DNA of 64,000 nucleotides from Haplosporangium gracile (taxonomy: Eukaryota > Mortierellomycota > Mortierellomycetes > Mortierellales > Mortierellaceae), in contig JAAAUF010000044.1 of the NCBI GenBank assembly GCA_015499985.1, positions 1-64,000 on the forward strand, written 5' to 3'. The position numbers were made by a program, and so were the translations under genes. The notes below the pieces were generated by a model. That model saw only the letters and a list, made by a program, of their open reading frames with translations, was not told the origin of the DNA and did no database searches. Shown in pieces: positions 34,320 through 44,936 of this stretch (positions are counted from its first letter, which is position 1; each line of letters starts with the position of its first letter).

Positions 34320-34835
34320 TTAAATTCCAAACTCGACCTCCAAGGTCTTGCGTCCAGAGATGACCAGATTTGACATGACACCCGCGAGGAGCAAGGAGGG
34401 CATGGGTTTCGGCTGACGGATCGTCCTCCTCAAATTCAGGAACAGGTATGTCAAACACCAAGCTATTAAGCACCAGCAAGAAGTAAACAATAAAGGTGGT
34501 GTATGTGAGTGACCAGGATTGTTGAGACGGGTGGTTTGATCAAAGTTACAGCAATCCTTAAGCGTTTGTTGATAAGAGGGTTGTTGTTGTTATACCTGTG
34601 GTGGTTCCAGATCCGTTCTCGGCATCCCCCACGTACTTCATGTATCTACACATCATAAAAACGTTGGTCAATACTTTAGTTGTCCTCACTTTCCTCGCTC
34701 AATGATTAATGGTCGATCATCCTCAAATGCTTCACAAATGGATTGCCTGCAAAATGTCAGTTAATAATTGACCAAAACGTACCCTGACCCGGCCCAAATA
34801 GCACTGAACCCCATCATGACACCAAAATGGGGCAT
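34320..34835 (-). CDS. Small hydrophobic protein, unrecognised
   Basis: On the minus strand three exons, 34835-34783, 34645-34596 and 34462-34320, give 81 aa. All junctions are GT-AG and in phase, and they join three stretches into one coherent protein: a first hydrophobic segment (FGVMMGFSAIWAGSGYMKYV), a Gly/Thr-rich link, then AWCLTYLFLNLRR and a last segment around LLLAGVMSNLVI. The frame also stays open upstream of the ATG to an AATAG acceptor near 34878, so an extra 5' exon is possible. The layout (small, 2-3 hydrophobic helices, RQPKPMP before the last one) recalls TMEM14-type organelle membrane proteins, but I cannot claim the family. It is convergent with the transporter at 32188 and divergent from the gene at 35362. 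Confidence 0.6.
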
Positions 34836-35361
34836 CGCTGGGCTAAGCCTTGCTGCCGCCGGGACTGACGCCGCGCCTATTTTACGAGTAAAAAAAGCAG
34901 CAACGAATTAATTAATTTTTAGTTACGGTGTAGGGTCAAACTCGCGGGAAGGGGGGAGGGGGGGAGCGTACAGAGAGCGGAGAGGGACCATTCGGGATAG
35001 GGGGAGGCGGCCAGTCTGTAGAGTGTCGAGCGCTGGTACTCGAGTACTGATGCTGATGTCGTTGCCATTCTTGCTCGTTCCTTTGTCCGCGTGTCCGTGT
35101 TTGGTGGTTCAGGTCGGTGAATGCAAAAAAGACAAAAAGGAGAACGGAGTGAGCGGCAGGGAAGGAAAGGAAGTTTTAATGGCTCGAGTTGATTTGTGGC
35201 TTAGCGCACCTTCCTTGTAAACAGTCTTTTTTTCTTTTTTTTTCCCCCCCTCTTTTGTTGCATGGTAAACGTACTACACGAACGTTTCACAACAACTTTC
35301 TTGTTCAGGACCACACATCCGCTACAGCATCATCAACACAGAAAACACAGAACATCAAAGC

Positions 35362-36640
35362 ATGGAGCGTGTGATGGACAAGAAGGCTGCCGCCAGGGCC
35401 ATGGCTGCACCAGCCCCTCTCAAGAAGAAGAAGCTCGTCAGCACTATCTTTAAACCCAAAACCGCCACCACCATCTCTGTCGCTGCTGCAACAGGAGTAA
35501 CAAAAGTAGGAGCAGAGTCAAAGAAGCGGAAAGCAGATACCACGACAGACGACGTGCTCGAACACGACCTCGACTTTCTCTCCCTTATCACACCCTCCTC
35601 CTCCTCGTCGTCATTATCATCTACAACAACAACTACGACGACAACAACAAAGAAAAAGGTCAAGAGGTCTCCCACCTCGGCCTCAACCATCATCACCTCC
35701 AAACCCCGGTCCTCCGCAGAAGTCGTAGTCTTCGACTCTTCAAAAATCGACCGCAAAGGCACCTCATCCGCCGCGGGAGGCTCTGCAGAATTCTCCTTCA
35801 AAAAATTTATGTCTTCCAAGATTTCAAAACTGGACGAAGCCCCGCCACCCATGGAGAACCCTTTGACGGCAGAAGAAAAGGTTGAAGAGATGGAAATGAA
35901 AAAGAATGATGCAGAGCTTCATTCGTTGATCAAGAGTACCCGTATTCTGGAACAGTTTGCGGCGGAGCAGTTGGATGGTGTTGAGAGGCGGAGACATCAA
36001 CGTGATCAGCTCGTCAGCCTTGGTATTCAGGTATGTTTTTTATTCTTTTTTTGTCTTGGGAATATCGTCTCCGGTTTGTGGAGGTGACAAGAGCTTCACT
36101 AGACCATGATCACAAAAGTATATCAATTAATGCTTTTCTACTTTTTTTCGATGTTAATATAATAGAAAAAGCAGAGTGTGAAGGTGCCTCTTCAGATCAA
36201 GTTCGGGATGATGGCCAAGCAGCGCGAGAGAGACATCAAGGAACTCGAGGAGGTAATCACCCAGCCCGCCGTATCATTTTCTCTCCTTGCTATTTTTCAA
36301 TTTTCTGTTTCTTTCTCTTGCGCGTTCATTGACCTTTTCTTGTATAACATATAATCGAATTGAATAGGCAAAGAACAATGGAACGTACCACAAGGGAATC
36401 AAGCACACATTCGCGGCAGCGGGAGGCAAAAAGAAGGAGACGAAGCGGTCGGACCGTGGATTGAAGTCGTCAATGGGTCGATTCAAGAATGGAATGTTGA
36501 CACTGACCGAGAAGGAGATCAAGTCTGTCCAGCGCGAGGGGGTCAAGAAGAAGGGTGGCAAGAAGTCCGGTGGTGGTGGAAGTGGTGGCGGTGGAAAGAA
36601 GGGTGGTGGTGGTAAGAAGAAGGGTAAAGGCCGCAAGTAG
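35362..36640 (+). CDS. DUF4602 protein, C1orf131/yeast Faf1-like ribosome-biogenesis factor
   Basis: Exons 35362-36030, 36166-36252 and 36368-36640 (all phase 0) give 342 aa. The N-terminal two thirds are Lys-, Ser- and Thr-rich with a Ser/Thr tract coded by TCN/ACN repeats at about residues 74-95. The C-terminal third carries a basic helix (residues about 224-252, MMAKQRERDIKELEE) and then GTYHKGIKHTF and SSMGRFKNGMLTLT, which resemble the C-terminus of C1orf131/Faf1, nucleolar factors needed for 40S subunit maturation. The end is a Lys/Gly-rich tail. The family call rests on this C-terminal block and on overall composition. The leader from 35221 is T-rich then CA-rich. Confidence 0.7.
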
Positions 36641-37145
36641 ACACTGACGACGTAAGGCGGATTCGCGTAGATCTTAATTGTATTTTTATCACTTTTTCAT
36701 TCATAAAACACGGCATTTTCAGCATGACAAGGTGAGAGGCTAGTGTTGATGCTTATGAAGATGTAGGGTGATCTAGACTGAGTAGAAAAAAATAGGGCGC
36801 TTTATGAGAAGAGGGGGGAAGGAATAGGAATGTGAATGGACGTAGATCGGTGCGCCGGACGCAAATTTGCCCGCATCCGGGAGGATTTTCGATCAATTAT
36901 AATTTAAGGCCTGCAGGGACGGGAGGGAATGAAAAAGTGGGGGTGTGTTCCGGGTGGATCAAAAGGAAGCAAATGTCCGTTCGGACTCTCCACGCGTAAC
37001 CAAGTGAGCCTTGGCTGGGTGTGTGTGTTTGTTATACACAAACACTTCCTCCTCTGTTTACTTCTCCTTTCTTTTCTTCTCTTTCTTCTTTCCATTTCAT
37101 TCACTCATTCCTCTCCACTCCACCCCTTCACATACATCAGCTACA
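36641..37145. other. Intergenic, promoter of peroxiredoxin gene
   Basis: About 500 bp between tandem genes; no gene seen. The last 130 bp are C/T-rich and end in CTACA before the ATG. Confidence 0.6.
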
Positions 37146-38529
37146 ATGGCCCAAGTAAGTCCCTTCTGCCGGACTCACTTCAACAGTACTGAATGACCTC
37201 AACACCAGCAACGCACACAGGAGACACTTACCAGCTCGGCGACAAGACAAACATGCCATTCACAACTCGCCCGCACTTTGCACATTCAGCATCTCCTTCG
37301 GCCGACGAACGGACGGACGGACAGGCAGACAGGACATACACACACACATACAAACCAGACCAAGACAGCAGGATGATATGAACACCCAACCAAAAGATTA
37401 CAAAAGTTAAGGGAGAAAGCGACAGACATCATGAAATCGACGACTGACAAACAATCGTATCGTCCTTCGCGTTCCTGAAAAACAATTAAGCAGCAGATTA
37501 AAGTCGGTGACACCCTCCCCACCGTCTCCCTCAAGTACTGGTAAGTCTCCTGCCCCCGTCTCCGTCTCCTCCTCCTTTCTACGCCATTGTACTATTCCTC
37601 ACACCATCCCTTCCTCCAAACAGCACCATTGACCCTCCTTCCATTTCTTCCCATTCAATAATAGTCCATACGACCCCGAACTCAAGAACGCCTGCGGAAT
37701 CCCCCAAGCCTTGAGCACAGACTCCTTCAAGGGCAAGAAGGTTATCATCTTTGGCGTCCCCGGTGCCTTCACCCCTACCTGCAACAACAACCATCTCCCT
37801 GAGTACCATGAGAAGTACCAGGACCTTGCCAAGAAGGGTGTTGATCAGGTCGTCTGTATCTCTACCGCCGATGCCTTGTAGGTCTTATTATCCTCTTTCT
37901 CTCTGTTGTTAATTGTTCGAGTTTGTTTTGTAGACGTAAGTGTTAGCCATACATGACTGAGACCAGAAATTAACCCCCAGTTGGATTTATTGTGATGATT
38001 AGCGTGATGGATGCGTGGGGCAAGTGGACGAATGTCAGCGACAAGGTCATCATGGCCGCCGACGGAAACGGCGATTTCGTCAAGGCCACCGGTCTTGTCC
38101 AGGGTAAGAAGAAATTTTGACTTACAAAACCTGACAACAACACTCGAGAAGAAATCGAGCAATACAATGAGGACTTGTCGCTCCGGAATACACCTCATTA
38201 ATTATTTGCCCCTGGTGTTTAAACGGTTATTAGATTTGACAAAGGTCGGAATGGGCGCTGTCCGTTCCAAGCGCTTCGCCATGGTTGTCGAGGACATGAA
38301 GGTCACCTACATCGGTGTCGAGACCCAGTACGTTTCTTTTCCTTTTAAAAAAAAACACTCCCTCGCCTCCCTTGAGTTAGCCCGATCTTTTCCCTTTTGT
38401 GGCGCTTCTCAATTTGATACCCTTGTTTACCATGAGATACTGACTACTTACCTTTCTTCTTGTTTTTGGGTATCATTTAGGTTCGGTGTCTCCGTCTCGG
38501 GCGCCGGCGCTGTCTTGGCCAAGTTGTAA
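37146..38529 (+). CDS. PRX5/AHP1-type peroxiredoxin
   Basis: Six exons, 37146-37154, 37497-37540, 37665-37877, 38003-38103, 38234-38327 and 38481-38529, give 169 aa. The first coding exon is only nine bases (Met-Ala-Gln). The acceptor of exon 2 is a run AAG-CAG-CAG, so products with zero, one or two extra Gln are possible; the model takes the last. The peroxidatic cysteine is Cys57 in PGAFTPTC, followed by HLPEY; Cys18 and Cys28 are candidate resolving residues. VPGAF, the WxKWTNVSDKVIMAADGNGDF region and the C-terminal GVSVSGAGAVLAKL are typical of the atypical PRX5 group. It reduces peroxides with thioredoxin or glutaredoxin as donor. Length matches the family (about 160-170 aa). Confidence 0.95.
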
Positions 38530-38716
38530 ATGACAATTCCACGCAACTTAACACTCACCATGTACCTAACACACTACCAGCATACATAAATTAAAAGAAC
38601 AACAACCACAACAACAACCACGCAGACAACTACACAATCAAAGCTACAACTCGAAATGGACGATTTTTTTAATATTTTTTGTTGATCGGCATCGTTGTGC
38701 GGGTGAAAAAAAAAGA

Positions 38717-41700
38717 TCACAAAAGACTCTTGTTCCAGAGCGCAGGGTCCGAGGTCATCTGGTTGATCGACTCGATAAAGTCATCCAACTCCCTCTGCCT
38801 TTCCTGTCCATACGCGTCTACCAAACCCGAAAACAAAAAAAAGGGTGGGGGGGAAGCAGCCGGGTTAGCAATACAGATCCTCAGCCAAGTCACAACATCC
38901 TCAAAACACCCTCTCCTATCCTTACCTTGTAAGACACGGATAATCTCAGCATGCATACTCGGGAACGCACGCGCCAAGATCTTGGCGGAGTCAAGCACCT
39001 CAGGCGAATAATTCGAGCTGATCGCAAACGCGCCCATCCGCTCCAGAATAAAGTTCCGCGCCATCTCCTGCGTCCTCTCCAACGGGTAGCGCTCACACAC
39101 TAGGACCGACAATCGCAACGCAAACAGACGGAGCGTCAAGTCTGTCGACGACGATGCTGCTGCTGCTGCTGCTGCTGCGGCGGCGGCGGCGGCGGCAGCG
39201 GCTGACGGGGGCATGTTTCCGTTTGGAACAATGCCACCGTCTCCAGCGATGATCGATCCAGAAGACGACGAGGCCAACGCACCAGCGCCTGGTCCCCCAG
39301 CAAGCATAGATCCCGTTGAACTCGTCACGGGCGTCCCGTTGACACCGCTAGGAGGACCCGCAGCCAAGGTGGTAGTAGCTGCCGGGGTAGCAAATAGCAA
39401 CTCATGCAAGAAGTCCATACAAACGTGCAGCGACTCCATCCCTGCCAGCGTCGCCGGCAAGAGTTCAGGCGAGTAGCCCTGGAAGTGAATCATCTTGGGC
39501 AGGATCTTGAAATCGATAAACAGCTGGTGCAGAAAGTTGAACGTCACAATCTGGATCTCCTTCAACACCTCCGAAATCGGGCCCTGAAGGTGAGGTTCCT
39601 TCCCTTGGGATGAAGGTTTCCGTAATGGTCCTGCTGCAGTGCTGTTTTTCCTGTTCCTTTGGTGGTGACCGTGGTTGTGATCGTGACCGTGAAGCTCGTC
39701 ATCTGAATAACTGGAAGCAGCGGCTGCTGTTGCCTCATCGTGCTGCTGTTGCTGTGCCAACAACGCCTCCTCAGTATCTTCGGGCTGCCGTTGACAGATC
39801 TCAAACAACAACTGAACAATCGACGAGTCCTGGATATAGAGCAACGCCGTCAAGTTGGACTCCTTGAACACCCGATGCTTCTGTGTCTGGATCGGAACCA
39901 TGTTCTGGTGACTATTCAGGATTGCCTGTGACGCAGTAAACTGTTTTCGAAACCAGTGTCTAGACCCTACCATGACAGCGCCCAAGATCTGAATAAACAG
40001 ACGGAAAATCGTAGGCGTCCTGAAAACTCTTGGGTCGACCTTGAACAGCAAGAGCGGGTCCTGGACCAGCCACTCGAATGTATAAACGTCCTTGCTCTTT
40101 TGTTGAAAGGGTAGTTGGCTGTGTTGTTGGAATGCTCCTCCCACTCCTCCTTGTGATGAAGATGATGGTGCTGTTGTCGCAAAGTTGAGGGGGAGGAAAG
40201 AATTGGAAGAACGTGGGAGGAGGGCATTGACTGTCATAGCCCAAAGGTCGTGTGGCATGATCGTGTTGAGTTGGTCCCAAGTCTTTTTGAAAACTTCCAT
40301 TACAGTAGGATCCGACTCGGGGTCCAAAAGCGAAGGCAAACTCATCTGAACAATCGATCCTGCCAGCATCTGCCTGTCCGCCTGTGGAAGCCTCTGAAAC
40401 GCGTAGTATGCTAATACCATTCGTGCCAGAAAATAAGTTCATATGTTAGAAGTTAAGATATTATGCTCCATTATAAATCACTGGAAAAGGCGGAGTGCAT
40501 AACTATGGTAAGTGGTCTGTACCTTTGATGGCGTCTTCGGGGTAGAGGAGGTGTTGTTCCAGAGACCTGTAGTGAGTCTCAACCCATGCCGAGGACTCTG
40601 CTGACGTGGTATGTGGCGTGCTGATAAGTGGAGTAAATGATACTCCCGAAGCCTTCCTCTGCGGTGAATGCGAGCTCTGAATAACGGTCGATGACGAGAC
40701 CCTGTTCTCCTCCTCCAGCAAAAGCGTAGAGACATCAAAGAGTTCAGGAAACTGAGAGTTGATCAGCTTTAAAAACATGGGCTGAACCGCCTTAAACGCC
40801 ACTCCGCCTTGGAACTCCTGTACGAATAGCAGAACCTTTCTGATCTGAACATACTGAAGCAGCGTCGCGTCGTACTCTAAACATTGCGAACACAAAAGGC
40901 CCTTGTTAATTTCGTCCGTATTTGAAAATAAAATACAGTGAGGCAAAGAAAACAAATAGACTTTACCTCGATTCCGGCTGGAACTGTCCAGGCCGAGGTT
41001 CTCAAGACAGACTTCGTTGTTTAGCAACATGTAGAGGGTCAAGAGCACCTTAGCGGGCGTAAGGTCTTGACAAGGGTTTGCAAAGAATGTGCGAATGTCA
41101 TGTTCTGGTATCCGAGTAATGCGATCCGACTTTGAAATAGCTTTGGTATATGCTTGGAGAAGAGGGATCATGTTGTCATCAAGAGGAACATCTGTGGCTT
41201 GAATCTGATCAAGGACCCATGTGCGTACATCCGTTGAACTCCTGATGAAAACGCCTCTATCCAGCAGGTGTGAAACACAAAAATTGGAAACAGATCGGAG
41301 TTCTGATGCCTCAGAACTCGAAGTGTATTTTGTCGACGATGTGGCTGGTGTAGGTGCACTGGATCCATTGGTTTTGTAGGGAGATGAAGTGGCAGGGCGT
41401 CCAAAACCAAGTGCACACGAAGCAAGCTCCTTGTCGGTAAAGAGGGTTGCGAAGAATGCGACGAGTTCCATGAGTCCCATCCGGGGGACGACGATTTCCA
41501 TAGAGAGCGCCCGTGATGCAAACTCGTCAATCTTGGGCATCAATTTGCTCTGGAGGTAGATCCAGAGCATAAGAACCTGAGGCGAGTCGGCACAATCCAA
41601 AAGCTGGCGCAGGATCCGCCTAGTCCGTGACTCGGAGTACTTGAGCAGCTGAGCAGCACTCATGAGGATCAAGCATACCTTGAAGTTAACCGTGCATGGC

Positions 41701-43191
41701 TCTGCCGGTGACATCTCCAGCACTCCAAGAGAAATCTCTAGTTGCTCCGCGGTAAGGGTAAGACCCATGAGCCCGACCATTCCTGACAAGATCCGTAGTA
41801 ACCGATTGATGGCAACATTATCCGGGTGATCCGATGTCAATTCGTCGTTCAGTGAAGAGAACACAAACTCCATGATGGATGTCATACTCGTCCTTGTCAC
41901 TGGTCCGCGACTGTTGGTCAGCCATTCGGGCTGGCCCTTGAGGATCCTGTTCATGAACCCGATTTCGTCGTGACAGTGCTCGATGGTGAGTTCGATCGCC
42001 AGGTTGGGGAAGACTTTGCGATTAACCAATCGCTGCCGTACATCCCAGGTCCTGTAATCAGCGAGTTTGCAGAGTCGGGGTAAAATGTCCTTGACGTTGT
42101 TGTAGCGGTCATCCGAGTCAAGGAGTGTATCGATGGTGGGCGAAAACTCAGTCGGATTATTGGCGACAATTGCATAAATGAGAGTTCCCGGATCACGCAC
42201 TGCCCGCAGACTTTGTATCAACGACTAGCTCATATAAAAGCATTTAAAGAACTGTCAGAATGATGAAACATAACGTCGAGACGTGACGCGTTGCAGATAT
42301 ATTTCTTCAAATTATTCGTACCTGAATATCGATTATGGGTCGTCGACAGCGGAGGGTCAGTACAATGATGATGGTGGTAACCTCCTGGCGAAAGACTTGG
42401 TTGTTGAGAAGAGACGATCTATTTGTATGTTGTCCTGTTCTTTTGGTTTGAGTAGCATGGTCACGTTCCCGCCGTTCAAGTCTCGAAAGTTCCGCCAGTA
42501 CAATTCTAAAGTAATGAATGGTCAGATAGTTATTACGCGTGAGTTGTGCTAGACCCTTCTCTTTGCGTTTCATCCTTTGCAACCACGTGGAATGAGAAAA
42601 AGTTGTCATACCGAGCGCGATCCTCCGCTGTTCCTGACTCGAATAATCCTGCCTTTGAATGTCCTGATGAGCCGATTGGCTGTTTCTCCAGCTGTAGCTC
42701 TTCTTTAACTTGGCGCTGAATTAGCCGGTAGTCCAAGTCCAAGTATCTCAAGACTGTGCCCGCCTACATGTGAGTGTCAAAAATGAAAAGGCGTTAATTT
42801 CTGCTGCTATAACCAACCAAGACCGTCGCTTTGCAAAGCTTTAGAGATATGAGTGAAGAAACGGTACCTGAGGGTATCGCGAAAGAAAGGGCGCGGACTC
42901 TAGTCCCAAGCGCGATAGAAGTAAAGGAAGAAGCACGCTGTAGTCCTACAAGGAGCGATGTTTAAAAAGGAGCAGTTATTGCCACCAAAAAGACAGAGTG
43001 AATGTCAGCGTCTGTTTTCTTCTTCACGTTCCCCTTGATGCAAGTGAGTAAAAAGGTTCTTTTTCTCTCTCCTTCTCATAGATGCAAAAGTCTCAAGTAG
43101 CGTGAGTGAGTGTGTGTAAGTGGGTATGTACCAAGGCAAGATGGATTCTAGGGTCACCTCCAGTCTCGATGAGCTTAAATGGCTCGGACAT
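38717..43191 (-). CDS. INTS2: Integrator complex subunit 2 homologue
   Basis: On the minus strand eight exons: 43191-43132, 42945-42868, 42763-42612, 42505-42322, 42224-40967, 40876-40523, 40410-38926, 38817-38717, giving about 1223 aa, close to animal INTS2 (about 1200). Landmarks agree with INTS2 in order: the mid region with RIPEHDIRTFF then TPAKVLLTLYMLLNNEVCLENL, then LNTIMPHDLWAMTVNALLP, DPLLLFKVDPRVFR, and IHFQGYSPELLPATLAGMES followed by a DFLHELL stretch. INTS2 is a helical-repeat scaffold of the nuclear Integrator complex, which cleaves nascent RNA and attenuates RNA polymerase II. A 17-Ala tract lies near residue 1100. The introns at 40966-40877 (90 nt) and 38925-38818 (108 nt) are in frame without stops, so those junctions are inferred from splice sites and homology gaps. 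Confidence 0.88.
39154..39202. repeat. GCN trinucleotide tract coding poly-Ala in INTS2
   Basis: On the plus strand a TGC run passes into CGG units; on the coding strand this gives about 17 alanines between PPS and SSSTDL. Likely length-variable. Confidence 0.9.
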
Positions 43192-43996
43192 TGTAGTGCT
43201 TGTTGTTGAAGACTGTAAAGTGAGGGGTGGCGCGAAACGTAAGTGAGTTGGGAACTCAAAGAGAAGAAAGAGAGATGCCGCTTCGATGGCGGACGAGATC
43301 GTTTTATCCTTTGGTTGGTTGGCTGAACGGGCGGATGTGTGACTGGGACATGTTTATTTGAATATTCAATAAGGTAGGGTTTGAGGGTGCACAAATAAGG
43401 CACGTGTTCGCTTGGAGGAACCAAGTTTGATCCATCGATTCAAACCTGCTGTGTGTGTATTTTTTTTTTTGTTGACAAAAGCTGACAAACGCAAGGCAAA
43501 GGCTGTCAAACGAGGCAAAGGGGGAAAGGATACGGTGAAGCAACTGCTCGCTTGCCTGCTCGAGTAGATATGCATAGTATGAGCGAGCAATTGACGGACA
43601 TGGTAGAAGAAGGCCGTGTGTATATTTATATGTGTATCTGTATGTGTGCGTGTGAAATGAAGGAAGCCTGAATGGCTGTCCGTCTGTTTGTGTGTGACTC
43701 CAGTGTAAGTGAATAAGTGAGTGAGTGGATTTGTGATTTGCGCCGTGCGATACCAATGGAGTGAAGCGAGAGCGATTTTTTTCCTTCCCTCCCCTTCGTT
43801 GCTTCGTATTTGAAATTTCTTTTCCAGCAGCTTCTTCTTATTCTTCTTCTTCGTCTTCCTTTTCTTCAGCTCTCCCTTTCCCCTCTTCGTCATTCTTTAC
43901 TCTTCTCTTCTCTTCTTTCTTGTACGCTCATAAAATACCCTCCTTCCTTCAAACCACATAGGATCTAATTACAAAAACACACACTCCCTCTCCATC

Positions 43997-44018
43997 CCTC
44001 TCTCTCTCTCTCTCTCTT
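43997..44018. repeat. CT microsatellite
   Basis: An uninterrupted CT run in the leader of the gene at 44937. Confidence 0.85.
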
Positions 44019-44505
44019 ACTCATAGTCATACCTCCGCCACCACTCATTCCTTTTCCACCCTGTATATACTGTAACATCAGACAAACCCTCGCCTCCACC
44101 CAATCTCTGATCACTCTTGATACTCTCTGTCCTGTCCGGCTCAGTCCAGTCCAGTTCATCAGAACTCAATCAACCAGCCAAGCGAGCCAAGTAGCCCTTT
44201 CCTCCGAAAAAGTCTTGTCATCTTTGTTCCTATTAGAACAGCAATATCACACTTTTTCATCCACCGCTGCAATTACCCACTGTTGAAATCACCCACCGCC
44301 CTTCCCCAAGAACTCAAGGGCATAGCACCGAACAGACTCAACAGACCGATTAACAACCACAACAACCGACCGTGATAAATTCGCTGCCAGCAATAACCAG
44401 CAACCAGTAGCCAGCACACCCTCGTCCTCTTCCTCCTCCTCTCGCGGTTGAACCCTCTTTTCGTCCTCTTCTTGTCCTTCTTCCTCTCCCTTCAGCTTAT
44501 CTTAT

Positions 44506-44532
44506 TTCTTGTTCTTGTTCTTGTTCTTGTTC
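44506..44532. repeat. TTCTTG hexamer repeat
   Basis: About four tandem TTCTTG units in the leader of the gene at 44937. Confidence 0.8.
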
Positions 44533-44936
44533 ACCTTTTATTCGCATACTCTTTCCTTCCTTCCTGCCGCTTCTACTTTCTCAGTCGACTCGTTTTCTTC
44601 TACACCTGGTCCAATGCTCCTTCCTCCTCCGTCTTCTTCTCCTTCCCAATAACATCAACCTGCGCTTCTTTATCACCCTTCTTCTTTTAAACCACACTCT
44701 TCTCTTTTGAATCAGTCTGGCTGTTGGATGGAAAACCAGATCCTCGCCATCGTGTAACAACAATTGAGAGAACCGCACACAGCACACAACAACACACATA
44801 CCTCCCACTCGTGTTGGTTGAACCCTCGCCCTCTTTTTTTTCCCTTCTCTTTCTGGTGTTATTTGTACGGCTATTCCGTCTTTCTTTTGACCCTGCCCTC
44901 TTCCTACTTTCTGTACGCAATATCAATAATACAACT

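Larger units (their letters stand above)
43192..44936. other. Divergent intergenic region, long pyrimidine-rich leader
   Basis: Lies between INTS2 (minus) and the gene at 44937 (plus). A long C/T-rich plus strand from about 43,770 to 44,936 contains a CT microsatellite (43997-44018) and TTCTTG repeats (44506-44532), and is probably the leader of the plus-strand gene. No coding signal seen. Confidence 0.6.

Noticed and set aside
35355..35852. Antisense frame of 165 codons in the DUF4602 gene
   Set aside because: Mirror of Ser/Thr/Lys repeats (poly-Val and poly-Asp runs); no independent support.
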